A stretch of DNA of 10,423 bases from Pseudomonadales bacterium (GTDB taxonomy: Bacteria; Pseudomonadota; Gammaproteobacteria; Pseudomonadales; Azotimanducaceae), in NCBI GenBank assembly GCA_029244465.1, contig JAQWQN010000122.1, forward strand, positions 1 through 10,423. The letters are read 5' to 3'. The notes beneath the pieces were generated by a model. The model was not told the DNA's origin and ran no database searches. It was given only the letters and a program-made list of their open reading frames with translations. The stretch's first letter is position 1; the number at the start of each line of letters is the position of its first letter. Made by a program: the position numbers and the translations under genes. Positions 1 through 6,691 of this stretch are shown here, one piece after another.

Positions 1-265
1 CGAGAAGCTGCGCAGCGTTTGTGTTGGCTGGGTATGCTCTTGTCTTGCAACCTAGGTGAACCACCATGACTTTTTCCGTTGGAAAGAGTATCACGCCCTG
101 TCCACGATGCTCGCGCATACGACGTGCATGGCGAGGACAATCAGGATAACGCGGCTTAGTCGGATTAGGCATGGTTCCGAGTTGACGACACTGCAAACGA
201 ACGAAGTGATGGTTGAAGTTTTGCGTGTGTTTCGGACCGCGGAGATGGTTGGGAGACCGACACTT
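1..265. other. Left-edge stretch without a supported gene
   Basis: No convincing gene lies here. All three plus frames are open from the edge for only about 18 to 23 codons, so the tail of an upstream plus-strand gene cannot be told from chance. On the minus strand an ATG at 67-65 opens a frame that runs 22 codons to the window edge, beginning MVVHLGCK. It has a purine-rich stretch (ggaaaaag) just upstream and could be the start of a gene that leaves the window, but 22 codons are too few to judge. The longer open frames on both strands between 56 and 340 have no recognisable motif and overlap the 3' end of the secreted-protein gene. Confidence 0.4.
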
Positions 266-679
266 TTACTTGGGTTTGTTTTTCCGTTTTTGAAAGTGGA
301 CGAAGTCGCCGAGCCCATCTCCGGTCAGCTCAAAACCTGAGAGGCGGCAGTACTGAAGTGCGCGATCGGCGCTGTATGAGGCGTTCAATGTATTCCGTTC
401 ATAGAATTCACCCGGTGCGTAGCGCTTAGCGTATTTATTGCCTTGTAAGCCATAAACAGCGCAGTGTTTCTGCGTGGTTTCCGGAACGTATTCGACAACG
501 GCGAGGAAGACTGTGCGCTTGCAATAATTAATGATGAATTGAGAGGGATGACGGTTCGGGTTGGAAAAACGCAAACAACCTAGGGCGCCCGTTGTTGTGG
601 CAGCGTAACTTCTGCTCTCGAGAAGTACTAACAATATAGATAACGCGACGGAAGAAACGTAATTATATTTGTTTTGCAC
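266..679 (-). CDS. Small secreted four-cysteine protein, function unknown
   Basis: The 137-residue product starts with a short basic N-region, a hydrophobic core (about residues 8-20) and a likely signal peptidase I site after SYA at 24-26, so export to the periplasm or beyond is expected. The mature part has four cysteines (C35, C53, C73, C111), which could form two disulfides. The spacing, with an I-N-x-C segment followed by a hydrophobic strand and a later APGE turn (88-91), recalls small exported cysteine proteins of proteobacteria, but I cannot name a family. The predicted start is GTG at 679-677, and the gene overlaps the desaturase stop by 17 bases, which suggests translational coupling. 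No good Shine-Dalgarno is visible, so a slightly later TTG start is possible. It is the last gene of the minus-strand unit with the desaturase. Confidence 0.6.
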   Translation of the reverse strand: MQNKYNYVSSVALSILLVLLESRSYAATTTGALGCLRFSNPNRHPSQFIINYCKRTVFLAVVEYVPETTQKHCAVYGLQGNKYAKRYAPGEFYERNTLNASYSADRALQYCRLSGFELTGDGLGDFVHFQKRKNKPK

Positions 680-1709
680 TGGCGGGAAAACTCGGGCTGA
701 AGCGATAGCTTGGGTCTGCCATGGATTTCTCTTTTATGCTCAATATCTCTCGCCATGTGGCTGCTAGCCCGTGTGTGGCGATAGGGAGATCGTCTTTGAT
801 TGCGGATCTGAGCTTTGCCAAATTGTAACAGGGCACGGCTGGGTACATGTGGTGCTCGAGATGGTACTGCATATTCCAATAGTAGAAGGCAGGTAACCAC
901 GAGCAGGTGAAAGTGCGGGTGTTTTGTCGAAAATCGGGAAGGTCGGGATTCAAACCATAGTGTTGCGTAATGCCACAGAGAAAACCTAGCCAGCTACAGT
1001 ACTGGGTGCCGATTGTGAAGACGACGAGCAAGAACCAATTCCCGGTAAGGATAAAGAGCAGGGCTAAAGAGCCATGTCCGATGAGCAGTATGCGTGCCCA
1101 ATTGCGGTGACGTCGCCTAAGTTTGTTCGCGGTGGCTGGGAGTACGTGATTGTACCAGTCACCGCGAATGTCGCCGCGCGCGTGTCGCCACGTGAGCTGC
1201 CAGCGATTAAGCGTGACGCTCGGATCCCAGGCCAACAAACCTAGCCACGTTCTGACGCGACGCAAGCTAAACCTTACCGGCATAATCACTTCTCCGTCGT
1301 GTGCGGCGTGGCAGGTGGCCATGTGGTGCAACGTGTGACTCTGTTGATACCAAATGTAGTCAGACCAACTGATGAACGCGTAAATGCGCTCGAAAAATTC
1401 GTTGAGCTTACGGGACTTGAAGACGGTTCGGTGCTGCAGTTCATGCACAGCAATAAGTCCCATAAAGGGCCCCATCGTGCCATGAAGGAAAAGTGCTGCC
1501 ATCAGTAGTGGCACACTCCAGATAGCGTTCGATACGTTGATCAGATTGAAGACGGATAGCGCGATGGTTGCCGTTGTTGCGAACCAGCCAAGGTGCAGGA
1601 GAGTTTGTCGCCAACCTTTTAAGTTGTTGCGTTGCATGAGCCGGTTAAGCTTAAGTTTGTCGATGGGTGAGCGATACCATCTGATATCACCGTTGTTAGA
1701 AAATTGCAT
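663..1709 (-). CDS. Membrane fatty acid desaturase family protein
   Basis: This 348-residue integral membrane di-iron enzyme belongs to the FA_desaturase superfamily, which uses O2 and an electron donor to desaturate or hydroxylate a lipid-like chain. The diagnostic histidine clusters are all present: HELQH at 89-93, HTLHH at 125-129 and HLEHH at 283-287, with an additional His at 250 in TQHYG that fits the extra ligand seen in many members. Hydrophobic segments at about 40-58, 65-88, 206-222 and 224-248 fit the usual four-helix topology with the His boxes on the cytoplasmic face. Length is normal for the family. The start is ATG at 1709; the Shine-Dalgarno is weak. It lies 44 bases after the VOC gene and overlaps the secreted-protein gene. 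Whether it acts on acyl lipids or on another hydrophobic substrate such as a terpenoid cannot be told from sequence alone. Confidence 0.9.
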   Translation of the reverse strand: MQFSNNGDIRWYRSPIDKLKLNRLMQRNNLKGWRQTLLHLGWFATTATIALSVFNLINVSNAIWSVPLLMAALFLHGTMGPFMGLIAVHELQHRTVFKSRKLNEFFERIYAFISWSDYIWYQQSHTLHHMATCHAAHDGEVIMPVRFSLRRVRTWLGLLAWDPSVTLNRWQLTWRHARGDIRGDWYNHVLPATANKLRRRHRNWARILLIGHGSLALLFILTGNWFLLVVFTIGTQYCSWLGFLCGITQHYGLNPDLPDFRQNTRTFTCSWLPAFYYWNMQYHLEHHMYPAVPCYNLAKLRSAIKDDLPIATHGLAATWREILSIKEKSMADPSYRFSPSFPASAKQI

Positions 1710-1753
1710 GGCGAGTATTGGTTTCTGTGCCTAGTTGAATCTGTGTTCGAAAT

Positions 1754-2317
1754 CTACTCTCTCGTCACCAGCCGGGTATTTGCTGCATCGAGAAGTCGAA
1801 TCGGCGCGGTTTTGCCGTCCCAAGATTGTGCGGCCTCCTGCAGCAGCCCAAAGAGTAAATCGTAGAAATCGCTCCGCGCCATTAGCTGGATCATTATGCC
1901 CGGGTAATCGATAAGATCTAGATAAGCGTGGGCTTGATAGTCTGGTGGTTCGCCATAGCGCTGCCAAACCTTGTGGCGAATATGTTGGTTACTAAGTTCT
2001 GCCAATTTTTCATCGACGCTATTCACCCAGTAAGCCAGATGCTGCAGACCCCCGCAGGGCGATTCAGTGAGGTAGTCTTGGTAGATGGATGGATGATCAG
2101 GAGACGGAGTAATCACTTCGATTTGTTGGTCGCCGGAGTAAGCGAATCCGGCTTGCATTTTAGCCAGTATTGGTTGGTCATCGTAAATTCCTGGGAAATC
2201 ATTGATGTCGACAAATACGAAGGGTCCAACGCCGCGGGCGAGCCAGTGCTGCATCGCGACCTCGACATCGGGAACCACGTAGCCTTGCTGAATGACGGGG
2301 CCGAAAAAGGCACTCAT
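1754..2317 (-). CDS. VOC-superfamily protein (glyoxalase/dioxygenase fold)
   Basis: The 187-residue protein has the two beta-alpha-beta-beta-beta modules of the vicinal oxygen chelate fold. The first begins with IQQGYVVPD (9-17) and carries a W...G.GPF segment (25-33) as in Glyoxalase_4-type proteins. The second starts at LQHLAYWV (91-98). Putative metal positions are Q11, E67 (QIEV), H93 and Q144 (MIQL). The last is normally Glu, so the metal site is altered but not destroyed. Family members include epimerases, lyases and ring-cleaving dioxygenases, and the reaction here is unknown. I chose the ATG at 2317 because AGGA lies 7 bases upstream; a TTG at 2338 would add seven residues. It heads the probable unit VOC, desaturase, secreted protein. 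The 260 bases between it and the isomerase gene hold no clear gene or terminator and presumably contain its promoter. Confidence 0.85.
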   Translation of the reverse strand: MSAFFGPVIQQGYVVPDVEVAMQHWLARGVGPFVFVDINDFPGIYDDQPILAKMQAGFAYSGDQQIEVITPSPDHPSIYQDYLTESPCGGLQHLAYWVNSVDEKLAELSNQHIRHKVWQRYGEPPDYQAHAYLDLIDYPGIMIQLMARSDFYDLLFGLLQEAAQSWDGKTAPIRLLDAANTRLVTRE

Positions 2318-2577
2318 ACGTTCATCCTGATGGTGCAACGCGGCAAAATTTTACACAGATCCATCTTAGCCCTTTTAGGTGACTTTGCCGTTTTGAGGCC
2401 CCTTTGTAACGGCCTGCAGCACCGACCTTTAATCGCCAATGTGCAGCGCTTAGCGGGTCTTCAAATTGCGGCTGGCATCATACAAAATGATGTCTATACA
2501 GAGCCGCCGCGGTCCGATTCCTAAGCGCCACCCACTCACCAAAATCATCCGCCCAAGCTCTCGCCAGGACAAAAGCT

Positions 2578-3300
2578 TCAGTGGCTGTATTGGTCGAGAT
2601 TGCGCAGCATATAGGCCGCTCCGTGCGGACCTTTTATGGCTGCATTCTCGCCAAACATAGATTCCTTCTGACCCGCATAGTTCGCTCGATTGGCTGCAAG
2701 AGGCGCTAATTCTCTGGCTTTGTTTTGCGCCAGATCGAGCAAGCTGTCGGTATCCGCAATGCCTTGTACGATGCCAGCGTCTAACGCGGTCGGTCCAGTC
2801 CAGCGTTTAGCGAGTTGCACAGTCTCAAAAAAAGTGTTGGCCGGTAGCTTGTGTTTGAAAAGGGCAAGCTCCGGTGCAGGAATACGCATGCCTAGCTGCA
2901 TTTCGTTAGCGCAAATGAAGCCTCTGTCCGATCGCATGACGCGCACGTCATGACAGAGTGTGGCCATGAACCCAGCGCCAAAGGCGTGGCCATTGATCGC
3001 CGCAATGGTTGGCACAGGGAAAGTTATGAGTCGCGACATGACCTTCATGAACTCGTCGCCAAAGGCGACGCGATCGCCAGCCTCCGGATGTTCATCGGGT
3101 GCTTGGACCCATGCCAGGTCGAGACCATTAGAGTAGAACTTGTCGCTTGAACTTGTCGTTATCAGTGCGGCTGGTCCCTCTGAAGCCTCAACCTCGTCCA
3201 GAGCTTTCGCGATCTCTCGGACGAATGTGGTGTTCCAGCGATTCTCTCCTGCGTCCATGGTGAGCGTGAAGACTTCTTCGTGTTTTTCTAAGTTAATCAT
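2578..3300 (-). CDS. Enoyl-CoA delta-isomerase-like crotonase
   Basis: This 240-residue enzyme has the crotonase fold, which binds an acyl-CoA and stabilises an enolate in an oxyanion hole. The two oxyanion segments are YSNGLDL (56-62) and GHAFGAG (104-110). Of the two glutamates used by enoyl-CoA hydratases, the first position is M112 and only the second is kept (E133 in NEMQLG). One glutamate at this place is the pattern of delta3,delta2-enoyl-CoA isomerases. The length and the SNG-DLAW segment also recall plant peroxisomal ECI enzymes, so moving a double bond is more likely than hydrating it. The start is ATG at 3300 with AAGGGGA just upstream. It is the first minus-strand gene left of the large divergent region. 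It may be transcribed with the VOC gene 260 bases downstream, but that gap makes a separate promoter as likely. The family is secure; the exact reaction is inferred. Confidence 0.9.
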   Translation of the reverse strand: MINLEKHEEVFTLTMDAGENRWNTTFVREIAKALDEVEASEGPAALITTSSSDKFYSNGLDLAWVQAPDEHPEAGDRVAFGDEFMKVMSRLITFPVPTIAAINGHAFGAGFMATLCHDVRVMRSDRGFICANEMQLGMRIPAPELALFKHKLPANTFFETVQLAKRWTGPTALDAGIVQGIADTDSLLDLAQNKARELAPLAANRANYAGQKESMFGENAAIKGPHGAAYMLRNLDQYSH

Positions 3301-3435
3301 GATTTCCCCTTAAGCGGAGGCCATCCTAACCGTTTGCAGCGAGACGAAAAAGTAATTCTCGGGTTAGATCATTGGATAGAGAGGACGGTTCGACGGAGGT
3401 TTTTTTGCGCATGAGAGCCTGGCTGTACGAAGTAG

Positions 3436-3453
3436 ACCTGTCGTTGGACAGGT
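3436..3453. promoter_or_regulatory. Candidate operator: perfect 7-4-7 inverted repeat
   Basis: ACCTGTC, the spacer GTTG, then GACAGGT form a perfect dyad in the divergent region between the isomerase gene and the VOC-SDR-symporter operon. There is no T-run on either strand after it, so it is not an intrinsic terminator. Size and place fit a dimeric regulator site of the TetR or GntR kind, but no regulator gene lies in the window. Confidence 0.4.
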
Positions 3454-3602
3454 GCGAGTGACCCTTGTCTTGGCGCGTGAGCGTCTTGATTGTTGGGGTG
3501 TGATGTCCTTGTCATGCCGCGCGCCAATTTTGTCCGCATCCGGGTGAGCTAAGATTTCGTCGATCAGTGTCGCCTGCCGATCTCAGTCGAGGACCTGGGA
3601 TT

Positions 3603-3618
3603 GTTGAGGATGCTCAAC
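3603..3618. promoter_or_regulatory. Second inverted repeat (6-4-6) upstream of VOC-like gene
   Basis: GTTGAG, the spacer GATG, then CTCAAC form a perfect dyad ending 84 bases before the start of the VOC-like gene, a position where it could overlap a promoter or lie in the 5' leader. It shares the 4-base spacer but not the arm sequence of the repeat at 3436-3453. A repeat of this size can arise by chance. Confidence 0.25.
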
Positions 3619-3702
3619 CGACGATGATGAATTGGACCAAGTGACGCGTGCGTGGCAGGATCCCTAGGGTCGCGAGGAGGTACCAGATGGAGGAGTTACT
3701 AG

Positions 3703-4407
3703 ATGAAATTGAGACAAGTCGCGGTGGCAGCGGAGGCGTTGGCACCGGTAAGAGAACAGCTATTTCGGCGGCTGGGAATAGAAGCGGATTTTGCAGATCC
3801 AGGTGTTGGAGAATTTGGGCTGGAAAATTCCGTGATGGCGATAGGTGATACATTTTTGGAAGTGGTGGCGCCATTACGGGAAAACACGGCTGCTGGTCGG
3901 ACCTTGGCGCGTCGTGGGGTACCGGTCTGTGGCTACATGGCGCTTTTCCAAGTTGATAACTTTGCTGCGTTCGATACCACTCTGGATCAGAAACAGTGTC
4001 GCCGCGTATGGCAGGTTGATCGTGAGGAGGTGAGCGCTTGTCACGTACACCCGAAGGATATGCGCGGCGCGATCGTCTCCTTCGACGAAATGCGACCGGC
4101 GCGAGAATGGGTTTGGGCTGGACCAAATTGGCGTTCGCAGCAAGCAACATCAGCCCTGCGGATCGTAGGGTGTGCGGTTGGTTCGCCTGAAGTACAGACC
4201 ATCGCCGCCCGATGGTCTGAGATTTTGGGTGTGCCGGTTAACCAGAATCGGCGTATGAGCTTTGCAGATGGTACCTATATCGAGTTTGTGGACGGAGAAC
4301 ACGAGGGTATTGTCGGCATTAGCTTTGAAGTGGGCCCCAACCAGAGCCAAGAAGTAATGTTGCTAGGTGATGTTGAGTTAAAATTTGAAGCGTCGCTTAA
4401 CCGGTAG
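3703..4407 (+). CDS. Two-domain VOC/glyoxalase-like protein lacking the usual metal histidines
   Basis: The 234-residue product resembles glyoxalase-like VOC proteins with one module at about 3-135 and a second at about 150-234. In the first module the usual metal His is Q5 and the Glu is E53 (FLEVV). In the second, the usual His position falls in the LRIVG segment (152-156) with no histidine, while E194 (YIEF) is kept. Between the modules lies the CHVHPKDM motif (113-120) followed by W136-W138 and AGPNW (139-143), a pattern I associate with a VOC subgroup of unknown function. H114 and H116 might supply alternative ligands. The start is ATG 3703 with AGGAG seven bases before. It is the first gene of an operon with the SDR (63 bases downstream) and the symporter, so a role in the same pathway is likely; the reaction is unknown. 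Confidence 0.8.
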   Translation: MKLRQVAVAAEALAPVREQLFRRLGIEADFADPGVGEFGLENSVMAIGDTFLEVVAPLRENTAAGRTLARRGVPVCGYMALFQVDNFAAFDTTLDQKQCRRVWQVDREEVSACHVHPKDMRGAIVSFDEMRPAREWVWAGPNWRSQQATSALRIVGCAVGSPEVQTIAARWSEILGVPVNQNRRMSFADGTYIEFVDGEHEGIVGISFEVGPNQSQEVMLLGDVELKFEASLNR

Positions 4408-4470
4408 CGTTTGCATTCATTTAAGCCTGCACCTAGAGTCGAGCTGACACAAGTTGTATGGGGAAAGGGC

Positions 4471-5247
4471 ATGGCACTGACGAAGCTCAGTCGATCCGTT
4501 GAGGGTTACGTTGCATTTATCACGGGCGCTGCGAGCGGCATGGGCGAGGCGACCGCCAAATTGTTTGCCAGCGAAGGCGCCAAAGTTGCGCTCGTTGATG
4601 TAAACGCGGAAGGGTTACAGCGCGTTGTCAGCGAGATCGAGGCAGAGGGCTGTGCGGTACGGGGCTGGACCCTCGATCTCTCTGATGGAGAGGCAATCAA
4701 GCAAACCATAGATGCGGCGGCAGCACACTTCGGCGGGTTGGACATGCTGGTTAATAACGCGGGAATATCCATACCTGCGCCGATCGATGACGATGACTAT
4801 GAAGCCGCATGGTCTAAGTCTTTCGATATTTTAATCACAGCGCACATTCGCACGATACGTGCTTGTTTGCCGCATCTGCGCGCATCACAGAACCCACGTA
4901 TTGTTAACATTGCCTCCACTGAAGGTCTTGGTGCGACGAGGGGGGGTAGCCCATACACGGCTGCCAAGACGGGTGTGATTGGTTTGACTCGATCGTTGGC
5001 GGTGGAACTCGGGCCCGAGGGCATAACGGTAAATTGTATTTGTCCTGGCCCAATTCGCACGGGTATGACGAATGCGATTCCAGAAGAAAACAAACAAATT
5101 TACGCACGTCGAAGAGTAGCGCTTAAAAGGTATGCCGATCCAGAAGAAGTTGCGCACGGTACGTTAAACTTCTGTTTGCCGGCATCGAGCTTCATGACCG
5201 GAACGCATTTGCCAGTAGATGGTGGCCTGACGATAAAAAATGCATAG
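4471..5247 (+). CDS. Classical short-chain dehydrogenase/reductase (SDR)
   Basis: This 258-residue Rossmann-fold oxidoreductase probably interconverts an alcohol and a ketone with NAD(H). The cofactor motif TGAASGMG is at 18-25, and D43 at the end of strand 2 (LVD) favours NAD over NADP. NNAG is at 95-98, the catalytic Ser is S149 (NIAST), and Y162 and K166 form YTAAK. After the active site comes CPGPIRTGM (191-199), and the C-terminal MTGTHLPVDGG (242-252) is typical of the classical family. The tetrad Asn of helix alpha-4 is not at its expected place: counting from W114 to P134 puts L121 there. I start at ATG 4471 because SDRs begin a few residues before this strand; the TTG at 4411 would add 20 residues unlike the family. 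Ten bases separate its stop from the symporter start, so the two are co-transcribed. Confidence 0.93.
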   Translation: MALTKLSRSVEGYVAFITGAASGMGEATAKLFASEGAKVALVDVNAEGLQRVVSEIEAEGCAVRGWTLDLSDGEAIKQTIDAAAAHFGGLDMLVNNAGISIPAPIDDDDYEAAWSKSFDILITAHIRTIRACLPHLRASQNPRIVNIASTEGLGATRGGSPYTAAKTGVIGLTRSLAVELGPEGITVNCICPGPIRTGMTNAIPEENKQIYARRRVALKRYADPEEVAHGTLNFCLPASSFMTGTHLPVDGGLTIKNA

Positions 5248-5257
5248 ATGGATCTAG

Positions 5258-6655
5258 ATGACTGACTCCACGCGAGTGCCATGGCGTACCGTCGTCGCCT
5301 ACGGCGCACCAGCAACTGGCGCCGGTTATATGTATCTCATACTTAGTCTGTATGTGATGAAGTTTGCGACCGACGTATTGCTGATTGCGCCTGCGATCAT
5401 GGGTGTGATCTACAGCTTGTCCCGTATATGGGATGCGATTTCAGATCCTCTGGTGGGCTATCTCAGTGACAAGACCACGTCGAAACTAGGCCGGCGTCGA
5501 ACCTGGATATTGGCAAGTTCCGTACCGATAGCGATAGGTTTCTACATGGTGTTTGCTCCGCCATTAAGCTTAACCGGGGATGCTCTCGCAATATGGATGG
5601 GCGTTGCGATTATTGGGTTCTATTCGGCAATGACCATCTTTTTTGTTCCACACTTGTCGCTTGGTGCTGAGCTATCAACGGATTATCATGAACGGAGTCG
5701 GCTCTTTGGCGCGCGCCATGCTGCCTATATCTTTGGCTCGATACTTTCGCTGGTGAGTCTACAGTTCTTGATCACGCGCGAGATCGAAGGTGGGGATGTC
5801 CGTTCATTGGCAGGCCAACTCGCGCTACTTGCTGTTCTGGTGATGTTTGGGTTAGTCATCTATGCCTCAGTCAAACTTCGCGAACGACCAGAGTTTCAAG
5901 GACGTGCCGCTAGTTCACCGTTGAAGGCGTTTAGGGATGTCTGGCAAAACCGACACGCACGCCTTCTGATTGTCGTCACGTTTATCGAACATGTTGGTTC
6001 GGCCGCGATCGCAGCGTTGACTCTCTATGTCACGCAATATGTTGTCGGTAAACCAGCGTGGGCGGCGGTGATCATCTTTGCCTACATGCTGCCTTCCAGC
6101 GCGTCGGTGCCGTTGTGGCTGCCGCTGTCTAGACGTTTCGGCAAAATCAGAGTGTGGATGGGCGGTATGTTGCTGACAGGTACATCATTCGGTGCGATGT
6201 TCTTGCTGCCTTTTATGGAAAGCGAAACTATGCGTCTCGTATGGATTATAGCTATGGCATTTTTTGCGGGCCTTGCTAACGGCTGTGGCGGCACCATAGG
6301 ACCTTCGGTGCAAGGTGATGTTATAGACTTTGATGAGTACCAAACGGGTGAGCGAAAAGAAGGCGCGTACTTTGCGGCTTGGAACTTCGTCTACAAAGGT
6401 GCTACGGGGCTGATGTTGTTGATGACTGGGTTTGCACTGCAATGGTCGGGTTTTGAGCCTAACGTGGAGCAGACGATGGAGGTCAAATTGACAATGGTGA
6501 CTCTGTACGGGTTGTTTCCGTTGGTCTGCTATGCCATCGGTGCTTATCTATTCAGTAAGTTTGAATTGGATGAGGCAGCGTATGCGAAGATCAGGGCATC
6601 GCTCGATGCCCGATCGAGCGATACCCAAAACGATGTCCTGGCGGGTGCGCCTTAG
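5258..6655 (+). CDS. GPH/MelB-type cation symporter (MFS)
   Basis: The 465-residue membrane protein has about twelve hydrophobic segments and the signatures of the glycoside-pentoside-hexuronide:cation symporter family. These are WDAISDPLVGYLSDKT (58-73) with acidic residues D59 and D63 in helix II, GRRR (78-81) in the following loop, and the later GDVIDFDEYQTGERKEG segment (353-369) before helix XI. Length matches MelB relatives. Known GPH members take up sugars with Na+ or H+, but many proteobacterial members sit in CoA-dependent catabolic clusters, and this one follows an SDR and a VOC gene by short gaps. I therefore infer uptake of the pathway's substrate or an intermediate, not necessarily a sugar. 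The start is ATG 5258 with only a weak ribosome site, consistent with coupling to the SDR ten bases upstream. Two overlapping palindromes lie in its last codons. Confidence 0.88.
   Translation: MTDSTRVPWRTVVAYGAPATGAGYMYLILSLYVMKFATDVLLIAPAIMGVIYSLSRIWDAISDPLVGYLSDKTTSKLGRRRTWILASSVPIAIGFYMVFAPPLSLTGDALAIWMGVAIIGFYSAMTIFFVPHLSLGAELSTDYHERSRLFGARHAAYIFGSILSLVSLQFLITREIEGGDVRSLAGQLALLAVLVMFGLVIYASVKLRERPEFQGRAASSPLKAFRDVWQNRHARLLIVVTFIEHVGSAAIAALTLYVTQYVVGKPAWAAVIIFAYMLPSSASVPLWLPLSRRFGKIRVWMGGMLLTGTSFGAMFLLPFMESETMRLVWIIAMAFFAGLANGCGGTIGPSVQGDVIDFDEYQTGERKEGAYFAAWNFVYKGATGLMLLMTGFALQWSGFEPNVEQTMEVKLTMVTLYGLFPLVCYAIGAYLFSKFELDEAAYAKIRASLDARSSDTQNDVLAGAP
6594..6622. repeat. Two overlapping palindromes at the 3' end of the symporter gene
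   Basis: GGGCATCG at 6594-6601 pairs with CGATGCCC at 6604-6611, and ATCGCTCGAT at 6598-6607 pairs perfectly with ATCGAGCGAT at 6613-6622 across a 5-base loop. The two share bases 6598-6611, so only one hairpin can form at a time. They lie inside the coding sequence, ending about 30 bases before the stop, and no U-run follows on either strand. They could stabilise or end the operon mRNA next to the converging crotonase gene, but this is inference. Confidence 0.6.
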
Positions 6656-6691
6656 AATGCCTTGGGGCAGGGGCAGACGTCCGCGAGAAAG

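Larger units (their letters stand above)
3301..3702. promoter_or_regulatory. Divergent intergenic region with two inverted repeats
   Basis: These 402 bases separate two divergently oriented catabolic genes and hold no convincing gene. The region must contain both promoters. It has a perfect 7-4-7 inverted repeat at 3436-3453 and a perfect 6-4-6 one at 3603-3618. No sigma70 promoter with both good boxes and normal spacing stands out. Two good ribosome binding sites lie at its right end: AGGAGG at 3675-3680, six bases before an out-of-frame ATG (3687), and AGGAG at 3691-3695, seven bases before the true ATG (3703). A 16-codon open frame at 3411-3461 has GGAGG 11 bases upstream, but there is nothing else to support it. 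Confidence 0.55.

Noticed and set aside
56..340. Plus-strand 94-codon frame and the minus-strand 75-codon frame (91-318)
   Set aside because: No motifs, no good ribosome site, and both overlap the 3' end of the signal-peptide-bearing gene.
1928..2524. 198-codon plus-strand open frame
   Set aside because: It lies opposite the VOC gene with no recognisable domain; the minus-strand frame has clear VOC motifs and a good ribosome site.
3436..3453. Intrinsic terminator
   Set aside because: There is no T-run after the stem on either strand, and the place is between divergent starts, not gene ends.
3411..3461. 16-codon open frame after GGAGG, possible leader peptide containing the 7-4-7 dyad
   Set aside because: Spacing to GGAGG is long (11 bases), there is no run of a single amino-acid codon, and nothing attenuator-like follows.
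3614..4150. 178-codon minus-strand open frame
   Set aside because: Low-complexity proline- and arginine-rich product antisense to the VOC-like gene, with no motif.
4411..4470. TTG start giving 20 extra residues on the SDR
   Set aside because: The extension does not match the family N-terminus, which begins a few residues before the TGxxxGxG motif; ATG 4471 fits.
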